Source of the DNA: Ignavibacteriales bacterium
Lineage (GTDB): Bacteria > Bacteroidota > Ignavibacteria > Ignavibacteriales > Melioribacteraceae
NCBI GenBank assembly: GCA_016929735.1
Contig: JAFGID010000207.1
Location: 1 to 19,903, forward strand
Reading direction: 5' to 3'
Length of the DNA: 19,903 nt
In this document: positions 7,784-15,911 of the stretch, piece after piece
How positions within the stretch are numbered: the stretch's first letter is position 1
Layout: the number at the start of each line of letters is the position of its first letter
The notes under the pieces: model-generated
The model's input: the letters and a program-made list of their open reading frames with translations, nothing else
Database searches by the model: none
Told to the model about the DNA's origin: nothing
Made by a program: the position numbers and the translations under genes

Positions 7784-8808
7784 TAATATGTTCTTTTACG
7801 AATATATACTTTTGAATATTTATTCATATTTTCGATACATCTGCCTACTCCACGAACAACAGCAGTAAGTGGATCTTCTGCAACGTGAACTGGTAAGTTA
7901 GTTTCCATTCTAATCCGCTCATCGAGCCCTTTAAGTAAAGCACCACCCCCTGTTAACATAACACCTCTATCAAGTATATCTGCAGAAAGTTCAGGTGGTG
8001 TTCTTTCCAACATTTGTTTGATTGCTTCAACAATCTGAACAACATTTTCATTTAGGGCTTCTCGGATTTCAACGGAACTAACTTCCACTGTTTTGGGAAT
8101 TCCACCAACAAGGTCACGACCTTTCACGTGGACTACTACTTCCTCCTTTAGAGGAACAGCTGAACCAACTTCGCATTTGATTTCCTCTGCTGTCCTTTCA
8201 CCAATCAAGAGATTGTAATTTTTTTTGAAAAACTGCATAATAGCATTGTTCATTTCGTCTCCAGCTATTCTGCTTGATTCAACATTTACAATACCCGATA
8301 ATGCAATAACTGCAATTTCCGTAGTTCCTCCACCGATATCTATCACCATATTTCCAATAGGAGCATCGACATCAAGACCAATTCCGATAGCTGCAGACAT
8401 TGGTTCAGAAATTAGATGTACTTCTTTTGCTCCGGCATGTTCGGCGCTATCTTTTACGGCTCTCTTTTCAACTTCAGTAATACCACTTGGAATAGCAACA
8501 ACAATTCTTCGAATTGAGAATCTTCCACCGATTACTCTTTTAATAAAGGCACGTATCATTCCTTCGGCTATTTCAAAATCGGCAATAACACCATCACGCA
8601 TTGGTCGAGTTACCCTTATTTGCCTATGTTCCCGTCCTTGCATTATCCTTGCCTGTTGACCGAGAGCGATAATTTTTTTTGTATTTCTGTCGAATGCAAC
8701 AATTGATGGTTCGTTCAACACAATACCTTTACCCTTGAGGTAAATCAAAGTGTTAGCAGTTCCAAGGTCCATTCCAATATCAACTGAGAAAAAATCAAAT
8801 ATTCCCAT
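7783..8808 (-). CDS. mreB: Rod shape-determining actin homologue MreB
   Basis: 341 residues. Actin-fold ATPase that forms membrane-bound filaments guiding lateral wall synthesis. Nucleotide-binding signatures: MDLGTANTLIY (13-23, phosphate 1), DIGGGTTEIAVI (157-168, phosphate 2) and TGGGALLKGLDE (286-297, adenosine motif); also SEPMSAAIG at 134-142. The hydrophobic start MGIFDFFS fits membrane attachment by an N-terminal segment. A good Shine-Dalgarno (AAGGA on the minus strand, about 8813-8817) overlaps the purH stop, and the intergenic gap is only 8 bases. Length and motifs are standard for cell-shape MreB, so the cell is probably rod-shaped or elongated. Confidence 0.98.
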   Translation of the reverse strand: MGIFDFFSVDIGMDLGTANTLIYLKGKGIVLNEPSIVAFDRNTKKIIALGQQARIMQGREHRQIRVTRPMRDGVIADFEIAEGMIRAFIKRVIGGRFSIRRIVVAIPSGITEVEKRAVKDSAEHAGAKEVHLISEPMSAAIGIGLDVDAPIGNMVIDIGGGTTEIAVIALSGIVNVESSRIAGDEMNNAIMQFFKKNYNLLIGERTAEEIKCEVGSAVPLKEEVVVHVKGRDLVGGIPKTVEVSSVEIREALNENVVQIVEAIKQMLERTPPELSADILDRGVMLTGGGALLKGLDERIRMETNLPVHVAEDPLTAVVRGVGRCIENMNKYSKVYIRKRTY

Positions 8809-8816
8809 AGTAATCC

Positions 8817-10334
8817 TTAATGTTTAAAGTTTCGAATTTTTGTAAATATCATTGAAATATTATATTTATTAGCTGCAACAATTACTTCTTCATCTCTAAC
8901 TGAGCCCCCGGGTTGAACAATGGTAGTTATACCATTATTTGCGAGTTCAATTACGCCATCAGGAAAAGGGAAGAATGCGTCTGAAGCAGCAATTGAATTT
9001 GATAAATTATGTCCGAATTCTTTGGCTTTCATAATTGCAATTTTAGCAGAATCAACGCGCGAAGTCTGCCCAGCACCAACACCTAATATTTTTTTATCTT
9101 TTGTAATAACAATCGCATTTGATTTTGTATGTTTGCATATAGCCCAAGCAAATGAAATATTTTCATATTCCGTTTTATTTACTTTTTTTTCAGTAACAAT
9201 TTCTGACTTTTCTATTTCGAATTTCGAATTGTCTTTATCTTGAACAAGCAGTCCACCCGGAATATCTTTTATTGAATGTTTATTATAAGGTGGTGCAGAC
9301 AAAATTTTAATAATTCTTCTATTTTTTTTCTTTTGTAGGACTTCTATTGCATCAGTATCGAAATCAGGTGCAGCTACTATTTCTAAAAATATTTCATTTA
9401 ATTTTTCTGCAGTCATAATATCAACTTTGTTATTAAATGCTACAATACCACCAAATGCAGAAACAGGATCGCTTGATAATGCAGTTATATATGAATCATA
9501 AATTGTATCTCGCTTAGCAGCACCACATGGGTTGGTATGTTTAATAATTGCACAAGAATTATTTCCCAATTCATAAACCAATTCAACAGCAGCTGTCAAA
9601 TCAACAATGTTATTGTATGATAATTCTTTTCCGAAAGTACACTCAAAGTATTTATTAAAATCACCGAAGATGAAAGCTTCTTGGTGTGGATTCTCACCAT
9701 AACGTAATTTTTCTTTTAATGGATAATTTAGTCTGATGGCACTTTTTGGAAAATTAAATTCGGATTCAAAATAATTAGCAATAATTGTATCATAATATGA
9801 GGTATGCGAAAAGGCATCTGCTGCAAGTTTTTCACGAGTTTCTATACTTATTTCTCCTGTTTCTAATTCATCTAGAAAATCATTATATTGTCTTGGATTA
9901 GTCAGGACAGATATATGTTTGTAATTTTTTGCTGCTGCTCTGATAAGACTTGGTCCACCGATATCAATATTTTCAATTTTTTTATCAATTGAAAAATCTT
10001 CTCTATCAACTACTTTTGGAAAGGGATAAAGATTTACGCAAACAATATCAATCGGTGCAATATCATTTTTTTTGGCTTGTTCAATATCATTCTGATTATC
10101 CCTCCTAAAAAGGATACCACCAAAAATTTTAGGATGGAGTGTCTTTACTCGTCCATCAAATATTTCGGGGAAAGAAGTATAGTCCTGAATTTTTATACAT
10201 TCAATATTATTTTCAATTATTAAGTCGGCAGTTTTGCCTGTGGCTAAAATGGTATAATTATTTTCTGATATTTTTTTTGAGAAAGGTATTACGTCAGTTT
10301 TATCGGATACACTGACTAATGCAAATTTTTTCAA
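8817..10334 (-). CDS. purH: Bifunctional AICAR transformylase / IMP cyclohydrolase
   Basis: 505 residues. Carries out the last two steps of IMP synthesis. The N-terminal MGS-like cyclohydrolase domain (about 1-130) has DGRVKTLHPKIFGG (60-73), NLYPF and DIGGPSLIRAAAKN (124-137). The transformylase domain has RYGENPHQ (211-218), LSYNN, the catalytic KHTNPCG (265-271), SDPVSAFGG and near the C-terminus DAFFPFPDG and QPGGSVRDEEV, ending in RNFKH as expected. The start is TTG at 10334-10332: a GGAG (minus strand, 10341-10344) lies 7 bases upstream, and the nearest upstream in-frame ATG (10346) is followed at once by a stop. It follows purN by 18 bases and precedes mreB by 8. purH beside mreB is an arrangement I recall from several Bacteroidota genomes. 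Confidence 0.97.
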   Translation of the reverse strand: MKKFALVSVSDKTDVIPFSKKISENNYTILATGKTADLIIENNIECIKIQDYTSFPEIFDGRVKTLHPKIFGGILFRRDNQNDIEQAKKNDIAPIDIVCVNLYPFPKVVDREDFSIDKKIENIDIGGPSLIRAAAKNYKHISVLTNPRQYNDFLDELETGEISIETREKLAADAFSHTSYYDTIIANYFESEFNFPKSAIRLNYPLKEKLRYGENPHQEAFIFGDFNKYFECTFGKELSYNNIVDLTAAVELVYELGNNSCAIIKHTNPCGAAKRDTIYDSYITALSSDPVSAFGGIVAFNNKVDIMTAEKLNEIFLEIVAAPDFDTDAIEVLQKKKNRRIIKILSAPPYNKHSIKDIPGGLLVQDKDNSKFEIEKSEIVTEKKVNKTEYENISFAWAICKHTKSNAIVITKDKKILGVGAGQTSRVDSAKIAIMKAKEFGHNLSNSIAASDAFFPFPDGVIELANNGITTIVQPGGSVRDEEVIVAANKYNISMIFTKIRNFKH

Positions 10335-10340
10335 CTAACA

Positions 10341-10344
10341 CTCC
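10341..10344 (-). promoter_or_regulatory. Shine-Dalgarno GGAG deciding the TTG start of purH
   Basis: Plus-strand CTCC, read as GGAG on the coding strand, six bases before TTG 10334-10332. It supports a non-ATG start. The in-frame ATG at 10346-10344 overlaps this site but makes only a three-codon frame (ATG GAG TGT TAG). Confidence 0.6.
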
Positions 10345-10352
10345 ATAATCTT

Positions 10353-10967
10353 TTATTTTATGTAAATCCTATTTTCAATAATTTTTATTTTTTGTTCAGC
10401 AAACTTTCTAACAACAAACGGAAGAATTTCATGTTCTACCTTTAAAACAGCATCGGCAATTTCTTCTGAATTTTTGGTGTTAGAAATATCAGTTGCCTTT
10501 TGAAAAATTATTTTTCCGTTATCATAAACTTTATCAACAAAATGTATGGTTGCACCAGAAACTTTCATACCTGAATCGAATACTGCTGAGTGTACATTCA
10601 TTCCATACATACCTTTTCCACCGAACAATGGAAGAAGGGCGGGGTGGATATTAATAATTTTTTTATCAAAAGATTCAACAAATTCGTCAGGAATTTTTTT
10701 CAAGAATCCTGCAAGAACAATTAAGTCAATATTCTGTTCTAAGAAAATTTTTGAAAGTTCATAGTATGTAATAAAATTTTCCTTATCTTTTGAGCTTACA
10801 AAATATATCTCTAAATTATTCAGTTTAGCAGTATCGATTGCTTTACAATCAGTTCTGTCTGTTACAACAGAAACAATTTTAAAAATCTTAGGGTCTTTCT
10901 TTTCTTCCTTTAAGATAGCATTAAGATTTGAACCTCTGCCCGAAACAAAAACTGAAATTTTGAACAT
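10353..10967 (-). CDS. purN: Phosphoribosylglycinamide formyltransferase (GART)
   Basis: 204 residues. Transfers a formyl group from 10-formyl-tetrahydrofolate to GAR in purine synthesis. The N-terminal VFVSGRGSNLNAI (7-19) is the GAR phosphate loop; the active-site triad is present as Asn106 and His108 in NIHPALLP (106-113) and Asp149 in the YDNGKI segment, aligning with E. coli Asn106, His108 and Asp144. The GKGMYGMNVH stretch (118-126) is typical of the folate-binding loop. It is the first gene of the minus-strand operon and starts at ATG 10967-10965 after the long divergent intergenic region, so the operon promoter should lie just upstream. Length is normal. Confidence 0.95.
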   Translation of the reverse strand: MFKISVFVSGRGSNLNAILKEEKKDPKIFKIVSVVTDRTDCKAIDTAKLNNLEIYFVSSKDKENFITYYELSKIFLEQNIDLIVLAGFLKKIPDEFVESFDKKIINIHPALLPLFGGKGMYGMNVHSAVFDSGMKVSGATIHFVDKVYDNGKIIFQKATDISNTKNSEEIADAVLKVEHEILPFVVRKFAEQKIKIIENRIYIK

Positions 10968-11255
10968 TTATATTTTGAATAATTATTTATACTAAAATAA
11001 ATATTTTATAACTAATTTGAAAACTTTTAAGAATAAAATCAAGAAAAAATTGAGTTTTTATTTAATGTTTGCAGCTTTTAATTTATAAGATGGAAAAATT
11101 TAATATTATCTTAATTTCTAATTAAAAAAATCTTCTTGTAAATAAGCAAAAAAATATTGATATTTGTATCTAAGATTTAATTAAATATTTAAGGTCATAA
11201 ATTTTTCTCCTAAATTTTATTTGGATTTTTCATTGAAAAGAGATAATTTTTCATT
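10968..11255. other. Divergent A+T-rich intergenic region between purN and the fibronectin-like gene
   Basis: 288 bases, almost entirely A and T, separating the minus-strand operon from the plus-strand genes, so it should hold promoters for both directions. No open frame with coding character, no strong hairpin and no RNA gene is apparent. The base composition makes hexamer matches to -10 boxes frequent by chance; only one plus-strand candidate is listed separately, and for purN I could not pick a convincing promoter. Confidence 0.7.
11157..11186 (+). promoter_or_regulatory. Candidate promoter for the fibronectin-like gene and maf
   Basis: TTGATA at 11157-11162 (5 of 6 to the -35 consensus), 18-base spacer, TTAAAT at 11181-11186 (4 of 6 to the -10 consensus), about 70 bases before the ATG at 11256. 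Weak evidence, because the surrounding sequence is extremely A+T-rich. Confidence 0.22.
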
Positions 11256-11654
11256 ATGAAAAAGTTAATTTATATAACTTTTTGCTTATCAATTCTTTTA
11301 ACACAAACCAGTTTAATATTCACAGACCTATTTTTAGAATCTGTTGGGGCTTATACAAAGGAAAACAAAGTAATCTTGAACATCAAGCTTAATGCAAATT
11401 ATGAACTTAAGTCCTTTGCAGTTGAGAGAAAAATAAGAGCAGAAAATTTTTCAAGAATATATTTTACTGAGATTAAAAATACAAAAGATTATTCGAATAT
11501 AATTATAGATAACATAGAACCAAGCGATGAATTTATTTACAGAGTTACTGCTATTGATAAAAATAATATTCTTTATACTTCGACTGAATTTAAAATAAAT
11601 GATAAGACTGACCTAAGTAAAATTTGGGATTCTATAAAATCATTATTTAGATAA
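11256..11654 (+). CDS. Small secreted protein with fibronectin type III-like sandwich
   Basis: 132 residues. The N-terminus (MKKLIYITFCLSILL, about 1-22) looks like a signal peptide, although no clear AxA cleavage site follows. The rest reads as one beta-sandwich: VILNIKLNANYELKSFAVER (about 39-58), FSRIYFTEI, then a DYSNIIIDN turn and FIYRVTAIDKNN (93-104). This follows the pattern V.L.W...E....F.VERS..G..F..I....YS..D.....Y..YRL..VD..G that precedes C-terminal sorting domains in many type IX-secreted proteins, but no sorting domain follows here. A purine-rich GAAAAGAGA lies about 12 bases before the ATG. It precedes maf by 27 bases. Function unknown; an exported binding or accessory protein is the most that can be said. 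Confidence 0.75.
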   Translation: MKKLIYITFCLSILLTQTSLIFTDLFLESVGAYTKENKVILNIKLNANYELKSFAVERKIRAENFSRIYFTEIKNTKDYSNIIIDNIEPSDEFIYRVTAIDKNNILYTSTEFKINDKTDLSKIWDSIKSLFR

Positions 11655-11681
11655 TTACCTTTTTCAGGATTGTCCTAAATA

Positions 11682-12263
11682 ATGCTTACCTTAAATACTA
11701 CCTTATATTTAGTCTCAAAGTCACCACGTAGAAGAAAACTTTTAAAACAATTAGGACTGAATTTCAAATCATTTTCAGTAGATGTGGACGAGAAAATTCT
11801 TCAAAATGAAACTCCTACCTCAGCAGTAAAAAGAATCGCAATTGGAAAAATGCAAGAAGCAGAAAAGAAAATCAAATCGGGAATTCTTTTAACTGCTGAT
11901 ACAATTGTAGTATTGAAAGATCAATTTCTTGGAAAGCCCAAGAATAAAAAAGATGCTGAAAGAATGTTAGGTTTGTTAAGCAATAAAACCCACCTTGTTT
12001 ATACAGGATTTTATGTTAAAAATTTAAATAATAAAGAACAAGTATTATCATACGAAAAAACGAAAGTAACATTCCGAAAATTAACTGAGAAAGAAATAAG
12101 AGATTATATTGCTACCGGTAGTCCGCTTGATAAGGCAGGTGCTTATGGAATACAAGATGATTTCGGTGCAGTTTTTGTTAAGAGTATATCCGGGTGTTAT
12201 TATAATGTTGTTGGATTACCCATTTCGAAAATATATTCCTCGCTTATAAAAATAACTTCCTGA
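11682..12263 (+). CDS. maf: Maf family nucleoside triphosphate pyrophosphatase
   Basis: 193 residues. Members hydrolyse dTTP/UTP or modified nucleotides to the monophosphate and pyrophosphate; depending on subgroup this is house-cleaning or a septum-linked role. Visible motifs: SKSPRRRKLL (12-21), the nucleotide-binding S-x-S-P-R-R loop; TADTIV (71-76) with Asp73 as probable catalytic base; GKPKNKKDAERML (84-96); and in the C-terminal third DKAGAYGIQD and GCYYNVVGLP. The set fits the YhdE-like dTTP/UTP pyrophosphatase group better than YceF, but assignment by eye is tentative. It starts at ATG 11682; a weak AGGA lies 12 bases upstream. The 85 bases after it are A+T-rich with no clear terminator. 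Confidence 0.93.
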   Translation: MLTLNTTLYLVSKSPRRRKLLKQLGLNFKSFSVDVDEKILQNETPTSAVKRIAIGKMQEAEKKIKSGILLTADTIVVLKDQFLGKPKNKKDAERMLGLLSNKTHLVYTGFYVKNLNNKEQVLSYEKTKVTFRKLTEKEIRDYIATGSPLDKAGAYGIQDDFGAVFVKSISGCYYNVVGLPISKIYSSLIKITS

Positions 12264-12348
12264 TTTTTATTACTAATGTCTTATTAAATTACCTTGCTAA
12301 AAAAATACTTTCCTTTTAATTTTATATTGTAATTTATTTTAGTTAAAT

Positions 12349-15300
12349 GTGATTAAAAAAGTTTTTAAAATATTTTTAACTATGTTTTATCTTGTAAGTA
12401 TTATGTACTCGCAGGAAAATCCGAAAATAATTTTTATTACTGATAAATTTAATATCAATTTTAAAAATTATTACTCTCTTTCGGCTACAAATATAATTGA
12501 ACATAGTGAAACCATATTCATCGGAAGCAGAGAACTAAATCAAAATGATTATCTAATTTCTTATCGTGAAAATTATTTCAAATTATCGGATTCACTTGCT
12601 TATTCAATCTTTGATACAATTAAAATATGTTATAAATCCATAAATCTAAATCTCGAAAAACAATATCAAAAAAATAAATTAATAATTATTCCAAGTTTAA
12701 CAACCACAGATTCAATTAAGATTATAAAAGAAGAAAAGAGTTCATTCAGTACGGAATCAATATTTGGTCGAGAAATGAAACAGAGTGGAACAATAATGCG
12801 TGGTTTTAATGTAGGTACAAATAGCGATTTCTCATTAACTAGTGGTTTAAGACTTCAATTAGCTGGAAAACTTTCTGATGAAATAGAGATTATTGCTGCA
12901 ATTACCGATGAAAATACTCCTATACAACCAGAGGGTAACACAGAACGTTTGGAAGAACTTGATAAAGTTTTTATTGAAATAAGACATAGAAATGCTATTG
13001 GTGTCTTCGGTGATTTTGATTTAAAGGAAAATAATGGCAAATTCGGTAAATTCGAAAGAAAATTGCAAGGACTGAAAGGAAGTTTTAATATTGATAATTA
13101 TTCGGGAAATATCTACATAGCAAGTTCAAGGGGAAAATTTAATACAAATCAATTTTTTGGGATTGATGGAATTCAAGGACCTTATCGATTATACGGAAGC
13201 AAGAACGAAAAAGATATAATTATTATTGCCGGTAGCGAGAAAGTTTTTTTAGATGGAGAAGAAATGAAAAGGGGCGAGAGCAATGATTATACAATAGATT
13301 ATTCTAATGCTCAAATTGTGTTTACGCCAAAAAGATTAATCACTTCATTGACAAGAATATCTGTTGATTTCGAATATACTGACAGGCAATACCAAAGGAA
13401 TTTTTTTGGGACAAGTACTGAAGGACTCTTACTAAATAATAAGTTAAAAATTCAAGTTGGATATTTTAGAGAAGGAGATGATAAAGATAATCCCATTGAT
13501 TTATTATTAAGTGATAACGATAAAAATATTTTAGGAAATGCGGGTGATGATAAAAATAAAGCTGTTTATTCTGGGGCTATATATACTGATAGTAATGCGT
13601 ATTATGTCAGAATTGACACGGTAATAAATACGGATTCATTTGCTTATTATTTTTACGACCCAGGTAATCCGAATGCTCATTACCAAGTTACATTTACTTA
13701 TGTTGGGAACGGATTTGGAGATTATAATAAAGAAAGTCTTGGTAAATATAAATTTGTTGGAGTTGGAGAAGGTTCATATTTACCTGTCAAATATTTACCA
13801 TTACCTGAATCAAGGCAAAATGCGAATGTTGTTTTTGAGGCAGAATTAGCTGAAGAACTAAAAGTTGATATTAATATTGCGGGGAGTATTTTTGACAAGA
13901 ATTTATTTTCAAAGATTGACGATGGTGATAATTACGGATATGCAAGAGATGTTTATATTACTTATGAACCAAAGAAGATTAAAATAGGAGGTTTGAACAT
14001 TGGTTCAATGAACTTATCCTTGAGAGATAGATTTATAGAAGAAAGATTTTTACCTGTTGATAGAATAAATAGTGTTGAATTTAATCGCGATTATAATGTG
14101 AGTGGAGCATCGGTTGGTAATGAAATTTTAAGAGAGATTAACTTTAATTGGGTACCAACAAAAGACTTTAGTTTGAATTCTAAATATGGTTATCTTAAAA
14201 AGGGAAATAATTTTTCTTCAAATAGGTATTTTTCAAGAATAAATTATAATAGAAAGGATTCTGCAAAATTTTCTTACTCAATTGATTATGTTAATACAAC
14301 AAATAACCTGATAAGTAGCGATTGGTTCAAGCAAAATGCGGAAGCAAAATATTCTATTTGGATTTTTAGACCGGGCATTTTATTTAATCATGAAGTTAAG
14401 AAAAATAAATTATCAGTTACTGATTCTTTGCTATGTGGAAGCTTGAAGTTTATTGACTATTCACCTTTTATCGAAATAAATAATTTTTATGGTTTTAATT
14501 TTACATTTTTATTTTCATACAGAGAGGAGTTTCAACCAGACAAAATTTATTTTAAGAATGAATCAAAATCCTATACAAGTAATTATTTCTTGGAATATAG
14601 AGGTATAAGAGAATTTACTACAAATCTTAATCTTACTGTTAGAGAAAAAAAATATAGTAATGAATACAAAAAACTCGGCTATCTTAATAACGAAACCGTT
14701 TTAATACATTCGCTTTCAAAATTCAACCTTATGAAGAACTTTCTGACAGGCGATTTATTTTATAAAGTCGGAACCGAACGTTCAGCAAGATTGGAAAAAG
14801 TATTTGTACGAGTTCCTCAAGGTTCTGGTAATTATATATATCTTGGTGATTTGAATGGTAATGGAATTGCTGAAGAAAATGAATTTGAACTATCCGCTTA
14901 CGATGGTGATTTTATAATTACCACAATTCCAACTGATGAATTATTTCCCGTAATTGATTTGAGAACAAGTACAAAATGGAATTTGAAATTTGATGAGTTG
15001 ATAAAAGATGATACTTTCTTGTCATCAATTTTGAGAGCATTATCAACAGAAACTTTTATTCGAGTAGAAGAAAATAGCCGTGATGAAAATTTATCAAATA
15101 TTTACTTGTTAAAATTTTCACACTTTATGCAGAAAGGAACAACAATACGCGGTTCTAATTTTTTCCAACAGGATTTATTTATTTTTAAAAATTCAAACGA
15201 TTTATCCTTCCGATTTAGATATACTCAAAGGAAAAGTCTATCTGAATACAGTTCTGGTATCGAGAATTCATTTTTTAGAGAGAGAAGTGTGAAAATTAAA

Positions 15301-15795
15301 TTTCGTTTGGTTAAGGAAATTAATAATCAGACAGATTTTAAAAATTCAAATGATAACGTTTCTGCAGATTTTTTATCAAACAGAGTAAGAACGCTGACTA
15401 CCAATGATATAATAACCGATTTTTCGTATAGACCAATAGGTTGGATTGAACTAGGAATTAAAATTCAAACAGGAACAAGCACCGACAGATTCCCAAATAA
15501 TCCGACAATTATTGATTTCAATTCTCAAGTAATTAGATTTAATTTTTCATTTACAAGTAAAGGAAGGTTAAGATTTGAACTTGAAAGGAACGAATTCTTA
15601 ACAAATAACTCACAAAATTACATCCCATTTGAAATAACACGTGGAAATAATATTGGTAAAAATTATATTTGGAGAGTAAATTTTGATTTTAGATTTGCAA
15701 CTAACTTCCAAACGATGGTAAGTTACGATGGAAGAAAACATGAAAAAGGAAAAGTTATTCATACAATGAGAGCAGAAGCAAGAGCGTATTTTTAG
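12349..15795 (+). CDS. Large predicted outer-membrane beta-barrel protein of unknown function
   Basis: 1148 residues. GTG start at 12349: the frame has a stop just upstream (12340-12342), and this start gives a full signal peptide (MIKKVFKIFLTMFYLVSIMYS, cleavage near 21), whereas ATG at Met12 would lose the basic end. Residues 22-130 are a soluble N-terminal part. Residues 133-350 look strongly structured: SGTIMRGFNVGTNSDFSL, AAITDENTPIQPEGNTERL (183-201), FGDFDL, KLQGLKGSF, GIQGPYRLYG, VFLDGEEMKRGESNDYTIDY (299-318) and FTPKRLITSLTRISVDFEYTD. After about 360, alternating aromatic and polar strands continue to the end, and the last residues are AYF; a terminal Phe is typical of BAM-inserted barrels. 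Asp834-Glu845 (DLNGNGIAEENE) is a perfect EF-hand-like calcium loop. It has no TonB box or plug that I can recognise. I recall similar long hypothetical proteins in Ignavibacteria-type genomes, but cannot name a function. Confidence 0.82.
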   Translation: MIKKVFKIFLTMFYLVSIMYSQENPKIIFITDKFNINFKNYYSLSATNIIEHSETIFIGSRELNQNDYLISYRENYFKLSDSLAYSIFDTIKICYKSINLNLEKQYQKNKLIIIPSLTTTDSIKIIKEEKSSFSTESIFGREMKQSGTIMRGFNVGTNSDFSLTSGLRLQLAGKLSDEIEIIAAITDENTPIQPEGNTERLEELDKVFIEIRHRNAIGVFGDFDLKENNGKFGKFERKLQGLKGSFNIDNYSGNIYIASSRGKFNTNQFFGIDGIQGPYRLYGSKNEKDIIIIAGSEKVFLDGEEMKRGESNDYTIDYSNAQIVFTPKRLITSLTRISVDFEYTDRQYQRNFFGTSTEGLLLNNKLKIQVGYFREGDDKDNPIDLLLSDNDKNILGNAGDDKNKAVYSGAIYTDSNAYYVRIDTVINTDSFAYYFYDPGNPNAHYQVTFTYVGNGFGDYNKESLGKYKFVGVGEGSYLPVKYLPLPESRQNANVVFEAELAEELKVDINIAGSIFDKNLFSKIDDGDNYGYARDVYITYEPKKIKIGGLNIGSMNLSLRDRFIEERFLPVDRINSVEFNRDYNVSGASVGNEILREINFNWVPTKDFSLNSKYGYLKKGNNFSSNRYFSRINYNRKDSAKFSYSIDYVNTTNNLISSDWFKQNAEAKYSIWIFRPGILFNHEVKKNKLSVTDSLLCGSLKFIDYSPFIEINNFYGFNFTFLFSYREEFQPDKIYFKNESKSYTSNYFLEYRGIREFTTNLNLTVREKKYSNEYKKLGYLNNETVLIHSLSKFNLMKNFLTGDLFYKVGTERSARLEKVFVRVPQGSGNYIYLGDLNGNGIAEENEFELSAYDGDFIITTIPTDELFPVIDLRTSTKWNLKFDELIKDDTFLSSILRALSTETFIRVEENSRDENLSNIYLLKFSHFMQKGTTIRGSNFFQQDLFIFKNSNDLSFRFRYTQRKSLSEYSSGIENSFFRERSVKIKFRLVKEINNQTDFKNSNDNVSADFLSNRVRTLTTNDIITDFSYRPIGWIELGIKIQTGTSTDRFPNNPTIIDFNSQVIRFNFSFTSKGRLRFELERNEFLTNNSQNYIPFEITRGNNIGKNYIWRVNFDFRFATNFQTMVSYDGRKHEKGKVIHTMRAEARAYF

Positions 15796-15872
15796 AAAAT
15801 TTTCAAATAACAAAAAATAAATGGCAGACAAATAATAAATTTGAACAAAAAACTAAATATAGATTTAAAATG

Positions 15873-15904
15873 TTTGACTTTTGACTTTAATATTTTTACT
15901 TTTG
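15873..15904 (+). promoter_or_regulatory. Bacteroidetes-type promoter before the Nudix gene, with a 7-bp tandem repeat
   Basis: TTTG at 15873-15876, 20 bases, then TACTTTTG at 15897-15904. This fits the Bacteroidetes -33 TTTG / -7 TAnnTTTG consensus exactly. The -33 box lies within a perfect tandem repeat TTTGACT (15873-15879 and 15880-15886). Transcription would start at about 15909-15912, at or just before the ATG of the Nudix gene, so the message may have almost no leader. Confidence 0.5.
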
Positions 15905-15911
15905 AGTTATT

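Noticed and set aside
8225..8659. Long open frame (144 codons) antisense to mreB
   Set aside because: It is a shadow of a highly conserved coding sequence; the translation has a low-complexity Ile/Ser/Pro composition and no known motif.
8920..9243. 107-codon open frame antisense to purH
   Set aside because: It lies entirely within purH, whose motifs are intact, and has no ribosome-binding site or family likeness.
10968..11100. Promoter boxes for the purN operon on the minus strand
   Set aside because: Several TATAAA-like strings exist, but none has a matching -35 or -33 element at a proper distance, and A+T content makes such strings common by chance.
11666..11676. AGGA/TCCT mini-hairpin before maf that could hide its ribosome-binding site
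   Set aside because: A four-base stem with a three-base loop is too weak, and the AGGA is far (12 bases) from the ATG.
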